DNA of 64,000 nt from Larimichthys crocea (Eukaryota > Chordata > Actinopteri > Sciaenidae), in the NCBI RefSeq assembly GCF_000972845.2, contig NC_040013.1:7218061-7282060 (forward strand), given 5' to 3'. The position numbers were made by a program, and so were the translations under genes. The notes under the pieces are model-generated. The model worked only from the letters and a program-made list of their open reading frames with translations, did no database searches and was not told the DNA's origin. Numbering within the stretch: position 1 is the stretch's first letter; the number at the start of each line of letters is the position of its first letter. This document shows positions 33,481 to 45,470 of this stretch, in pieces.

Positions 33481-36400
33481 AAATGTTGCTCAAAGGGGGT
33501 TTAAAGGAACTTTTCAACTCTCCACTCCTTGGTTGTATTTCATGTGCACAATAGCTTTGACTGGTAAGGATTTTCCCTGAAAAAATGGATGAGACCCATA
33601 AGTTCATTATTCGATTGCATTTATCACAAATGATGTAATATTAAATGTTTGTAATGTTTAACTTGTTGCACCAGGGCTGTATTTCATATGATCTTGATAG
33701 ATTTTATTTTGCTCAGATTTCCACAGATAAGGTCACTGAACTTCTCTTCATTTCTTAAACCTGAATACCAGCCAAGATGGTTTCTTGAGACTACCTATCT
33801 CTGCCCCCTCATTGTAATTGATAACATGTGGAAGCATCTTGTGGTGGGAAACTCAATGATGGATTTGGACAATCTGCTTTTGAGCCTAAGGTCAATAAGA
33901 CAGAGGAGGAGAAGATGGATGATTTAGGGAAACTAACTCTGTCTCACCCTGTAAAAACGTGATCTGGTCATGATTGTCCACCCTCCCATGCTCTTACATA
34001 ACCGGCTGTGTTACATGCTGGAATCAAAAGGGGGCTGAAACAAAGGGCCAAGGCCATCAATCATCAACGGAGGCAGTAGTCAGAGAAACAAGTGGCTTTT
34101 TTGTCTTTAAGTGGGTGTGATGGAAGATGAAAACTGGGTGGATGTTTTAAGGCAAAGCTATTATGTCAAGTCCAGCTGAGGACTCTCAGCTGCTTCTTTT
34201 TCTCTCACTCATTGGACGAGGAGCTTGGCCCAATGATGCTGGAGCGCAGGGGAATAAGGAAAAGAATTTGATGATTCAGTACCACAATCCATGCTTTTCA
34301 GTTCTTTTATATAATCACAATGAGCTACTGCTTGTTCTCCATCTACACCAATGGTTTGACTTAAAAAATGTTTTTTGGTCTCTAATTTGAAACACTGAAC
34401 ATTATGAGCCACAGCACTTCACTAGTACTTTTAGTTCAGCATTCAAATCCTGCAATGGCATTCCTTCTGTGCATGGTACAGCAGGAAGAGCTGGCAGGTT
34501 TTAGGAAATGACATGTGATGTGTCCGGATCTGGTCTTTCCTCCCCTGATCCGTCATTCTGCCATCACTAGTGTCACCGTGGGAACCCAGGGAGTGTTTTC
34601 CTGCTGCTGTATATACTGTATGACCCAATGGGTCAGTCCTTTTTCTGTTGCCTCTTACTATGCTTTGTCTTATTCAGAAGGCCTACTTTAACTTTAGCTT
34701 TTGATAATAAAATATCCAGTAATTTCTTTTTTTTGTCCACTTAGGGCGACCTTTGTGACTTTGAAGTGAAACCAACACACAAGTGCCAAAAACTATGAAT
34801 GATGGCAGCCAGAGCCATCACACTCTTCACAAGCTTCACAATGGCTCTTCAGAAACCTATTGGTGACATCACACATACTTCCATGTTTTATACAGGCTAT
34901 AATCATATAGGCTGCAAAAGTTAGCTGTAGCTTTAATAGGTACATCCTGGACACTGCACCCTACTAGTGCTTTAACAAAAATGAAAGCACTACTAGTGTG
35001 CATTATAACCTTAAGTAACCACACTTTTAAATTGCACAATGGCACTTCAAGTCGCCAGCAATTAAACATTTTTTTTTACAGAATTATTATATAGCTTGAC
35101 CATTAATGCTGCTATTCACCCTCCTATGGAGGCCTTCAGCCACTAAATCCGAATGACATTTTTCGCACAGCTGTTTTGCTTGTGTGCTTTCTTTCACCGG
35201 CTTAAAAGGAGCCAAACAGGATCTTTGTTCTGCTTAATTTTGGGTATCATATCTCTTTTACTTTCTGGTATTTCAGTGACACCAATGAGGGAGAATCATG
35301 CAGAATTATGCATCTGTGGTATACAGTATATACCGTATAAAGAAAAAAAAAAACCCATTTCTTGCGGTCTTACAGTATGTTCCGGTACTGGCATTGTCAC
35401 AGCTCTTTGAGCTGTCAGAACTCTTTTGAGGGCATCATTAAAAAACCCCACATTAAACATAATAGCAGTCGTTACCTGAGCAGGGAAACCGCATCATGTC
35501 TGGTGCAGAGATTAATGTTGGTGGTGAAGCTATTTTTGCATTGAGATGTCTTCCTGCGGGCTAATGGGATACAAAAGGCTTCAGCGCTGGATTTCATAGC
35601 TCCATCTGTTTATATTGTAAGTCAGGAGAAGTCAGCATTTGGGTGTCCCACCGCATAATTAGCTCCTCACTAAAGTACTCCACGATGAGCCTTTGTGGCC
35701 CCCACACATGGTGAGCAGGTGGACTAACCTGTCTACTTAGCAGGAAATATGCTATTTGCTAATGCTGCACACCGGTCAAGCGCTCAAGTTGCAGGCAGCT
35801 TGTGGTCAGCTCACGAGTGAAGAATCGTGATTTATTGTAAGGACACAGCCGGTGTGAGCATTACAGTATTTGGTCTGTGCTTGTATTGCAGGCTGATTTT
35901 CTGCGGTCAGAAAGGGATTCTCGCAAAAGCCAGTGGATAGTTGAAGAAAAATGACTGGTGACAACTATGGTATAAAATGATCGATGATGACCTCTTCAGA
36001 TGAGTTATCCTGTTGCCTTTATACGGAAAAAAAAACGTGGGACATGTGTTATAACAGGGGAGCTGTTTCTGCAACCATCTATTTTGTTCTGTCTTTTTAA
36101 CTAAAGAGACTGTAGACAATAAACCTGCACTGGCCCATTAAATACAAAATATAAGACAGGATTAAAAGAACAGTTAAACATATGGCATCAAGAGTTCAGC
36201 GAGATGCATACCAATAAAAGTGGTTTGTCTGTGCAAGGAAGGAGGCGGTTAGCTCAGCATAAAAACAGCCACAAATAGTGACTTTTATTTTATTTTCATC
36301 ATGGTTGAATCTTACTTTACACAAACATTAGACGATATAAAGCACGTACTGAACTGATGAGTTAAAAATTCACCCTCAGTGAGCTTAGCTCAACAGAGTA

Positions 36401-37161
36401 AAACTGTTTTTCTACCAGGCTGTAGACACATGTATTTCTATGGGGACTGACTTGTTATGAAGCCAACCTCAAGTGGCTGATTTAGGAACCGCAGTGTTTG
36501 GCACCTTTTTATTGAATTAGGATTCAACATAATAAATAGTCCACATCTTGTTGTAACTGTAAGGCTTCAAATTTCACATTTACATTGCCATTTATATCGA
36601 ATGACCAACAGTCACTTGTGCAGCATCATTGACAGCCAAGTCTGGAAGGTGCTGATGTCTTGCTGCCTGCTTCCCGTCAGATGACGAACAGAACACCTAA
36701 AAGCGGATAAACTGTTAGAGCATTCAGTTGTTTGGTGTCATTCTGCGAGTGTCCATGTGTGTAAAAGTATGCAGGCTTAAGTGCAGCAAGGAATTACATA
36801 GGAGATGCACACGTCATGGATCAGATGTAAGCAGACACAGATAATGATGTCTGTGTGAATTTTTGCTCTGCTTTGAGAGAATAGTAATAAACCCTTTGTG
36901 AGACCTCCTAAACGTTTCAGTAACTTTGTCTTGGAAATAAGAACTTACTTTTTTTGGAATACACAACATTACATCAAATTTACTTTTTTTTTTTCAAATT
37001 AAGGTATTAATCGCATAGTGTATGTTACACATTTAAGTAAACATTAAAGCACCACAAGGGTGTATTAAAGTTACAAAAAATTCCAACATTTTTAACATTA
37101 TTATATTATTTGAAGATAAGATATTACACTGAAATTACAATAATGAAAACCTCTTTCTCAC

Positions 37162-37444
37162 CTCCTTCTTCTCTTCTGCTAATTTGAAGACCAGATGTTC
37201 TCTAAGTGCTGTAAGCAGTCTCCAAGTGCCTGGTAGGTGACATCTTTGTGACCAGTCCATTGAGTTCCATTATCCTCCGCACGTGCAGCCTGTTCCTCGC
37301 AAGGGCCATGTCCGGAGGGTACCAGTCTTTGGAGCTCCTCTTCCTCAGACTTTTATATTCATGGGCTTTGTCACCATGCCTGTGCCAACGCTGGACAGTT
37401 GGGAGGCTGCAGTGTTCAGGTGAAAAGATTGATTCCACTGCCAT
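37162..37444 (-). CDS. Possible coding exon on the minus strand, unidentified, with a frameshift
   Basis: The minus strand is open for 80 codons from ATG at 37444 to TAG at 37202-37204. Codon choice is vertebrate-like, with many CTG, GTC, AGG, AAC and GAC codons. The product is basic and rich in Arg/His/Lys (QRWHRHGDKAHEYKSLRKRS, then DMALARNRLHVRRIMELNGL). Just past the stop, a one-base shift opens LREHLVFKLAEEKKE, which ends exactly at a consensus donor (GAAGGAG|gtgagaaag, exon end 37162). A candidate acceptor (ttcttaaaattcatggcag) would start the exon at 37437. This suggests an internal exon with an indel, a decayed copy, or a chance frame. I do not recognise the protein. Nearby low-complexity sequence does not explain it. 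Confidence 0.25.
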
Positions 37445-37654
37445 GAATTTTAAGAAGCAGAAGTAAGTCCCTCACATCCAACTGTCTTGCTTGTGTCTGT
37501 GCTGGACAGCCTGTCATACAGTGTCTGGAGTGGGAAGAAACTACGTCGCTGCTAAGGGCTCCATGGTCAAAGTCTCTTATCCTCTCTTACTCAAGTTTAT
37601 AAGACATCTGTGAGGCCGAGGGCCCAATAGAGTTGCTGTTTACATAATTGCTTT

Positions 37655-37948
37655 ATGATGTCTTCCGCTGTTGGTGATAACCATATATGGACTACATATT
37701 GCCCTCTTGATGATGTTATGGAAATTATGTTTTGTCGTCCTCTTCCTTGTACAATCCATAAAAAAACAGCTATGGATGACCATTTCTGGAATTATATGGA
37801 GGATGCAGAGTTGCAACACTTGGAGCACTTGACTGCACTGCAATATTTACAAAAAATACAACTAGCCAGGGTAAATGTCAGAGATGATGACCTCACTACT
37901 TTGAGTTCTTGGTCCCAGGAGTGTGCTCCTCTTAAAATGAAGCAATAA
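37655..37948 (+). CDS. Tentative 97-codon open frame, unidentified
   Basis: Opens with two ATGs and ends at TAA that overlaps an AATAAA (CAATAAAG near 37945). The middle is acidic and possibly helical (MDDHFWNYMEDAELQHLEHL, then TALQYLQKIQLAR), followed by a donor-like AGG|gtaaat at 37870. No domain or close family is recognised, and codon use is not strongly biased. The overlap of stop and polyadenylation signal is unusual for a real 3' end. It could be a small processed gene copy or a chance frame. Confidence 0.12.
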   Translation: MMSSAVGDNHIWTTYCPLDDVMEIMFCRPLPCTIHKKTAMDDHFWNYMEDAELQHLEHLTALQYLQKIQLARVNVRDDDLTTLSSWSQECAPLKMKQ

Positions 37949-38299
37949 AGCCTGAAATATTATGAGGTCTGCTGTTTGGCTTGTGTCATCCTATTGGCAG
38001 TGTGAGACAGAATGAAATGTCTGATATCAGGTTATCTGTGTTCCTGTGTATTTTTCTCCCACACATGCAGGCTAAGTGAAATGGCAACTCTAAATTGTGT
38101 GTGAAAGAATGTCTATATACATACTTTAACCCTGTGATAGATGACCTGTCCTGGGAGTATCCTGTTTCTTGCCCAGTGTGAGCTGACATGGACAACTTGC
38201 ACAGGATAGATGGGTGTGGATTATATAAAACTTGCATTAAGCATTAGCATTAATTTGTTGTGTTTGTTTGAGTTCTCTGACCACATGACGAACATTCAC

Positions 38300-38370
38300 T
38301 TCATTCAAACGTTCACTTGTTTTAGCTCTGTTTTGGTTTCCACCAACTCCAGCTGTGCTTGAAAACAAGG
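38300..38370 (+). repeat. Short fragment of a dispersed repeat
   Basis: TTAGCTCTGTTTTGGTTTCC followed by ACCAACTCC matches the core of diverged copies near 47175 and 57615. Only this core is preserved. Confidence 0.4.
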
Positions 38371-38479
38371 TTGAAATGTAAAAATGAAAATCATTGACAA
38401 ACTGCTTTGTAGCCACATTGTTGCTGTACAGCTTGGCTTATAGATCAGGCAGTCCACCATCAGATTTTGTTTGCTTGTT

Positions 38480-38540
38480 GGCGTACTGACATGCTAAACT
38501 AAAATGGTGAACATGGTAAACATTATATCTGTTAAAAGGT
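38480..38540 (+). repeat. Fragment of the 63.4-kb repeat family
   Basis: CATGCTAAACTAAAATGGTG and AACATGGTAAACATTATA resemble the 3' part of the copy at 63380-63790 (AAACAAAGATGGATGGTGAAC, then ATGGAAAACATT). Confidence 0.45.
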
Positions 38541-41500
38541 CAGGTCTGTTGTTTGTTGTCAGGAGCCAAATGTGGCTTCAGTCAAGACTTCAGTGTTTTA
38601 TATGACCATGAATAAAAATCCCAGTCAGTAATCCCATAAACGATTCCATTCGTTTAACACTTTTAACTGATCCGTACCTGTATTGTGTTCTGCACCAGTT
38701 TCAACGTGAAATGCATCAAATCAAACAGGCAACATGCTGTTTCATGAGGATTTTAAAAGGCTGCGCTCATGGTTCATTAGGAGAGTACCACGGATCATTG
38801 TGAGACATTAAAACATGGGAGTAACAGAGCGTGAACGCAAAGGGATGTGATGACAGCACCAGGAAAACTTTTCATCTATCAAAGGTGGACTGCCTTCCCA
38901 CCCCCAGCCGAGGCTTCTTTCCTTTTGCTGTTAAAGATGAGAAGTGGTGGGAGTTGAAGAGGGCAGCGGGGGAGACAAGTTGAGCTCTTTGCCACTCTTC
39001 TCGTCATGCTCACAGGACAGACTGCACTCGGGAGACAGATATCGGTGCATGTAAATCAAGTTGAGAGAACTCTGGCAGAGAAATTTGGGAGAAGGTACAT
39101 CTTCAAAGGCAGTCATAGGAAGAACATTAAGAGAACTAAACAATCCATCAGGAATCAGAGAACGTGATGAAAGTGCTGTTTCAGTTTTATTTAGTTTCCC
39201 AGAGAACTTAGTCATGAGCTGTTGCATAGCAGGTATCTTGTTTGAATGCCTCAAGTGAAAATTATAACCATCAGTGTTTTCTTCCTTTTATACACTGAAG
39301 GGTGTCTTATTGCCGAAGGTGAGCCAAGACTCTGTCATGGCCTTTATGACTCTTACCTTTATCAGTCCCTAAATCCTAAAGTAGCAGCATGCTTTGGTCT
39401 GTAATATTAAACTAAGTGCATCATAATCCCATGGTTCCTTCATTGTGAGAGGAAAAATTCTCTAAAGGATCGATGTGTGGGGGCCAGGGACAGATATGGC
39501 AAAAGTCTTAAAATGAGAAGGGCAACCTTTTCTTAGCTTATGAAAGAGGAGCGGAGAACGAGAGGAAAAAGAAGGCCACAATGTTTCCTCCTCCAAAATG
39601 TGTTAAGTGAAAGCTCACATAAATCCCCTTGAAAGTGGATTAGCAAAAATATCTTTTCCTCTTAGGTTTCATTCAGACAGGAGCCAGTCTTGAAAAAGGG
39701 GTGTCCTTATCTAAACATTGGACGGAGTCTTATTAATCAAAGGCAGCAGTGCACGAAACATAAGTCCAGGTTTTGGTCTAGTGTAGCATGGTAAAAGTCA
39801 CTCGCTTTTCACAGTTTCCACCCAAACAGTGGAAGCTGGCACCAGGTTATAGGAAAGCTCAATTATAATATCAGGTTGGTGTTATTACTGTTGATTATGT
39901 GCTTTTGAGGACCCGACTTGCCCCTGAGTTCACTTCCTCTCCCCTTCCCTGGTTGAGACATGTTCTTTGAAATTTAACCCGCCTTGGAGGTTAATGAATC
40001 ACCGGCCTGGTTCTCTGTTTTACTTTCACCCTTGCCCTTTGTCACATTGACGCATACATACACACTCCCACACATTGGATTTGAGCCTCACGTGTTGGTT
40101 TGGAGATTGGGATGCTTGTTGGAGTTGGTTCTTTCAATCACGGGCGGCCATACAAACCAGGAGTGTGTGTTTTCTTAACCTCTGTCATGTTCATGTCAAA
40201 TAAACTCAAACATTGCCTGAGTTAGTGCATGCTTATGGCCCACAAAATGTAACACACTCATCAGATCCTGTTGAGGAAAGAGGTTCTATGTAGTGTGTTA
40301 CAGTGGGCTTTCACCATCAACCTAGAGTTATCAGGACCCCAAATAACAACCATGTCTCCTAGTAAGTATTTTTAAATCAACATTGAGGTTTTAAAGTATT
40401 TTATTTGTTTCTCCTATGATACTTGCTCCCGGCAACTAAAGAGTGATTAATGCTTTTATGATTATGTTTAGGCAAGTACATGATTAAACCTGCTGTCTCT
40501 GATTCTCTCAGACATTAGATATTTTTCACTACTTGCTGCGACTGAAAATGACATTTATGAGAGTGAATACAATAAAATTAAAACATTTAAGTTGCCATAA
40601 AGCTAAAATATTGAGTTAAGAAAATACAAACAAAAAAATGCAGTAATATTTATTTGGGTTTGTCACAACAACCTTTCACATTATACGTAATACAATTTAT
40701 TGTTATTATAACAACACTACAAGAATCTACATCCGCTCTCGACAGTGTTAAGGTGCCGATACTAGCAGCTATAATGTTTACCATGTTTTGCCATCGCAGT
40801 TTAGCAAAAGTTGTGCACTAAACGCAAAGTCAAAGCCAGAAAATTCAACCACTGGGTGGCACTAGATGAAAAGTTATTAGGTTTCATGCTCGAGTGACGT
40901 TGACCGTCGTGCAAAACCTAAAGACAACCCATTCAATAGTTGTTGAGACATCTCAGTCTGGAGCCTCGCTGTTAGATGTATTAATGAGAGCAGTGTTAAG
41001 GTTAGGGAAAGAAACGGTGAACAGTGACTTGGAGCATGACACTGGATGCTTTAACTTTTTCAATGTTTTACAAAAACAAATTATATTTCCCTTTACCTCC
41101 TCCCTACAATTCATTGCTATACAGGAATGCCACACTTCCTGTATTTGTGAAAAAATGTTTCCAGTGAATGTAATCCAGGCAACTTTTTAGTAGTATTTCA
41201 TAGCGTTTGTGTGATGTTGACAGTGTCAACAACTCCTTTTCTTTGCATGATAGCGTAACCCAGGACTTGGACCCTTTTTGAAAATATTCAGTTCTCTGCC
41301 AGATCCTAATGGTTGAATCCAGTGGGGGTACGCAGGATGCTTGACATTGGCATTGGACAGCCAGCTTGTTTGCTTAGGGAAACGGATTTGAAAGATCCCC
41401 CTTTTAAGACTCCAGCGAGGGAGAGTTGAGCTGTCATGCACCATTAGCTTGTGGCTTCAGTACGGTTCCAGCATATCGCACGTCTTTTTAAAGGAGGATG

Positions 41501-43051
41501 GATGCAAACTTCAAAATGACAAGTAAATGGTTGTCAGATTTGTCTGATGTTAAGACACTTAAAGTGTGTGAGAAAATAATTTCTGTAGACGGGGGAGAAA
41601 AAAAAAATCTCTTGAGAAAGACACAATCGGTTTGTTCATCTCAGCCGGGCCTCCATTTAGCCTTGAGCAAGGACATCTGGTCACTTAAGTGGTTTTCAGT
41701 ACATCTTAGCTGACACACACATACATTAGCAAAGCTTCTCTTAATATTCGTGCACTCGACTTATGTTTGCTTTACCACTGGCCTGTAGATGTGCAACATT
41801 TTAATTTTCAGCATCAGTGGCAGACCGGACACGCTTGAGTGCAACGTTAGTCATGTCAGCAGAAATCTCATGTTTTATTCAGACGTCCATTACTAGGGTC
41901 TATTTTGATAAAGGTTTTTCATATCAGTTATTTGGTTTCCCATGCTAAATGCATTAAAGTCTCTCGGGTATATATAGTTTAGAAGACTTTAAACTGTTGA
42001 GTCAATCTGCCAAACATGTGCTGTATTAAATTTCCACCAATGTATTTGACCACTTTCTCACAGGTATAAGATGAGTTTTCACGCTCATACATCTCATTTC
42101 TGATTTGCAGACCGCTCCACACAGTGACTCTGCAGGTGGCTAATGATGAATAGTAAAATTTGATCTTCTATTCATCTTTAAAGAAACAGATAAACCAAAA
42201 TGCTACGTTGTGGCTCAACAGCTGCCGCATGTGCAGATCCATACCCAACAAAAAATGTGCTTGTACGTTATGATCTTGGTCATCTGAGGAGGCTTTTGCC
42301 CACATTTTACTGCAGTGACTTATGTGTTGTTACAGATGCCTCCGCTGTGTAAGTGACTGCCGCTAAGCAGTGCTGAGTGTAGGGCTTTCAACCAGATTTG
42401 ATTCGTCCTATTTAAGAGTCCACTGTGTGGCTCTTTCCCACACATAGCTGGTGTAGGTTTTGCTGTAGTTGCTTAGCAGCACTTTCTTTTTTTCCCGCCC
42501 CACAACTAAAAATCCGCAACCCCCTACAACGTTTAGAACCTCAAGTACCCCAAACCCACATCCCCTGCTCTTGGTTTGCTCTTCCTTGGCACAAGCCTGG
42601 GGGGCAAGGAGTTGACCCAGGTCATTACAGGGTGTTTATGACCCACGGAGAGCAGCTGAGGGCCCCCGCTCTGTGAATTTGTGCATCCTTGAGAATGCGG
42701 GCCCTGCTGTGCTGCTAATGGACCTTATCCAAGATGGCCCCCACCCGTCTCCCCGAAGAGGTGGGTTACTACGTCTTCTGATATCAGATCTCATCTGCTG
42801 TGAATTCCTCCAGAGATTCCCCTCATCAAGAAGGATGTGCGGTTGAGAGCACAAACCCAAAGAAAAAACACACAATGCTCAGGAAACGATTGCAAACGGC
42901 AAGTCTTACGACAATTTACCTACGTTTCCCACCAATCCCAATTGCTCCAGAGTGGAGTGGTGAAACAGCATGGTCTGGTGGAAATAATATGGTATGAATA
43001 ACAGCTTGTTGCATCACTGGACTCTGGTTTAATGTATCTGGCTCCTAGAAG

Positions 43052-43330
43052 GGCACTTGGAGGGTGCAGACCTCCACCAAGGTAGTCTAGTTTTCTATGA
43101 TATGCAAATCTGCAAGCAACAGACTATACAGCCTTTGTCTGTATCTCGCAATGTTAATGGAGGTGAAAAATAATTAGTTGCTCTGCTCTAAAATTTAGCA
43201 GGTTCTTCCTTGGCCTGTGCGGCAACCTTCCACCAATGGTTTCTTTAAAATCTAGCAAGTATTTTGTCTGTAATCCTGAAGAGAGACAAACATATGTCAC
43301 TTAAAGCATCACATCCTTGGCGGAGGTAAC
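43052..43330. mobile_element. Probable small DNA transposon (MITE) with GACCTCC(A/G)CCAAGG ends
   Basis: GCAGACCTCCACCAAGG near 43066-43082 is mirrored by CCTTGGCGGAGGT at 43315-43327, an inverted repeat of about 13 bp with one mismatch, enclosing some 230 bp of AT-rich sequence. It is non-coding. The exact outer ends and target duplication are unclear. It lies about 310 bp upstream of the exon at 43643. Confidence 0.55.
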
Positions 43331-43642
43331 AAACTTGCAGTAGAGCTGAGTGCTGGGAAACAAACCCTGCTCTCATTTGGTAAACCCAAAAAAGTGCAAT
43401 GGTTTAAACTCAGCAGATTTCAAACATCGGCTCCATGATCTTCCTTGCTTCCTTGAAATGAACTGGGCTGTCGTCCAACCACGTGTAAAGTGTTTATACA
43501 CTTGAAAACCCTGCCGTCATAACCTCCTTTGTCTGCGTCACATCGCCTCCTTGATCTTTCTCCAAGAATGCTGTTGCGTATGTGAGTAAGGTGGTGCGTT
43601 GACCTGCAGGACACCTCCTAAAAAAAAATCTTTGTTTTTCAG

Positions 43643-43759
43643 GTTGCTGTATGGGCCAATGATGGGGACGCAGTGTTCATCAGGGAATTCACTCTAATTC
43701 GACGAGACCACCTTCCAGAAGAGCCCCTTCATGATGTCAGCCAAAAACCAGAAGATCCT
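43643..43759 (+). CDS. Exon 2 of the unidentified signal-peptide gene
   Basis: Exactly 39 codons, open in phase 0, between a strong acceptor (aaaaatctttgtttttcag) and a consensus donor (CCT|gtaagt). It encodes VAVWANDGDAVFIREF, then TLIRRDHLPEEPLHDV and SQKPEDP. The first five residues complete the signal peptide begun at 9008, and cleavage after VWA would leave a mature N-terminus beginning NDGDAV. The remainder is polar and acidic/proline-rich near its end, with no cysteine, as in a short propeptide or linker ahead of the first folded domain. No family is recognised. Third-base composition is mixed but the splice sites are both excellent. The protein continues beyond this window. Confidence 0.7.
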
Positions 43760-45221
43760 GTAAGTGCCTCATCAGAAAACACTGTTCTCATCGGTTTTGA
43801 TTTCAAATTTAAAACCTCCAACTTTTTTTCCCCTTTTCAACCGAGATAAGAAATAAATTGGAATTCCCGATAAACTAAATCAGCTAATAAATCTGTTGCA
43901 GTGTGTTGATGTAACACGCCACACCAGAGGAGTGAAAAATCAGCCTTATTACACCTCAGTAATGAATGCACATGAATGATGATTCGTGAGACACTGGGAG
44001 TGAAGGGCGGGCTGACCTAGCCTGATGTGAAACAGGGCAGCACGTGCAAACACACACTTAACACTTGTTCACACACACTTTCAAGGGTGGGGTGGCTTTT
44101 TTTTTGCATCACATTACTCCCACTCTGTCATCACCTTTGATGAGACATGAGTCCTGGCTGTAGCAGTTTTCTTAAGCTGGCCTTTCACCCAGATGTTTTA
44201 TCTAATTGGGTGGAAGGGAGGGATGGATGAGCGGCTGTTGTCACAGAAATTGACGTCCAGCTCACCTATCTCATCATTCCTTCGTGATGCGATTGGTCCT
44301 GGCGCAACTTGAGAGGAATCTGGAAACACCGACCAAAAGGATTTTGATTGGTATGACATCATCGTGCCCTTTTCAACTTGCTGTGAGGACATTATGTAAT
44401 TTAGCACCTACCCACACTCGACCTCCTCCATCAGGTGAAAAGTTTAAAAGTCTTTCCTCCGCACCTTTCACAAGCTTCCACGCTTCACTAAATGACCCTT
44501 TGACCTTAACATATAGAATATTGAGCAGCTACACCCTTTGAACACTGATCAAATATAGGAACATTTCTTTTGAAACAGACGATCTGCTTGAACTCACCAA
44601 CAGACTTTAAAGCAGGATCATGAGAGCTTATATGAACATTCACATGTGAAGGATAGCCTTACAGATCAGTGGCAGGCAGAGGCCATTCTCAGTTTTAAAA
44701 GGGGATCACAGATTCTGGACCTACTGTACTGCCCTTGTTATAAAATGTGTAATAGTCATGTACTTATGTAGTATCTTAAAGTGTCTCTGTTTTTTTAAGA
44801 TGGCCTTTAATATCCCAACAGCAGACTTAATGGAAAACCCATTTACAAGCTCTGTTTGGAGTCAAGAATGTAAATGCAGTGGTACATGCCTACAGTACTG
44901 TAGTTAGAAACCACAAGCAGCTATCTTTACAGCATTTGGATTTTATGTTGTAACCAAGTAGCAGTGTGATTTATGATGCACTGACCTCAAGCAAATTTTT
45001 GAATTTGCATCAGTGAGTGATTTTCAAACCAAGCTGTATTTATATATCGACTCCCACATATCGTATTCATGTCGTCCAAGCCTCAGTTGCTCTTTATGGA
45101 TTTTATTAGATTGAATTTGGCTGCATTGTTTTTTTTTTCCATCAACACAGGTGCAAATAAGATGCCATGGTAGTGAAAGAAAATTTTATGCCCCCTTTTT
45201 TTTAACCGTGAATTAAAATGA

Positions 45222-45470
45222 ATAGTTCAACATTTATTTTCTTTCTGATGAGAAGAGTGATTAGCTGAGCATAAAGAGACTAAAGAGAGAAAAGACGGGA
45301 AATAGATTTTAGAAACTACTTCTAAAATGATGAATTGTTGTTTTTATACTTTTACACACTTCGTATAGATTAAACAAACCAGATAATGTGTTAATTAGTG
45401 AACTTTACAGACAGATTTTTATCTTTATTTTTATCACCACCGTCTGAACTTAATTGGTAGTTGTTAAACT
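45222..45470 (+). repeat. Partial fold-back repeat (left arm and centre)
   Basis: AATAGTTCAACATTTATTTT, then TTTCTGATGAGAAGAGTGAT, TTAGCTGAGCATAAAGAGAC and later ACAAACCAGATAATGTGTTA. The last block matches the centre of the 13-kb copy (ACAAACACGACATAATGTGT). The right arm is missing. Confidence 0.55.

Larger units (their letters stand above)
9065..43642 (+). other. Intron 1 (about 34.6 kb)
   Basis: Bounded by donor gtaagc at 9065 and acceptor tttgtttttcag ending at 43642. Both flanking exons are phase 0. It holds microsatellites, fold-back repeats, a LINE cluster near 32.2-33.3 kb, a 44-bp tandem duplication and a coding-like minus-strand stretch near 37.2 kb. Large first introns after a signal-peptide exon are common in vertebrate developmental and neural genes and often hold enhancers. 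Additional alternative exons cannot be excluded. Stretches between the listed features show nothing I can support. Confidence 0.6.
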
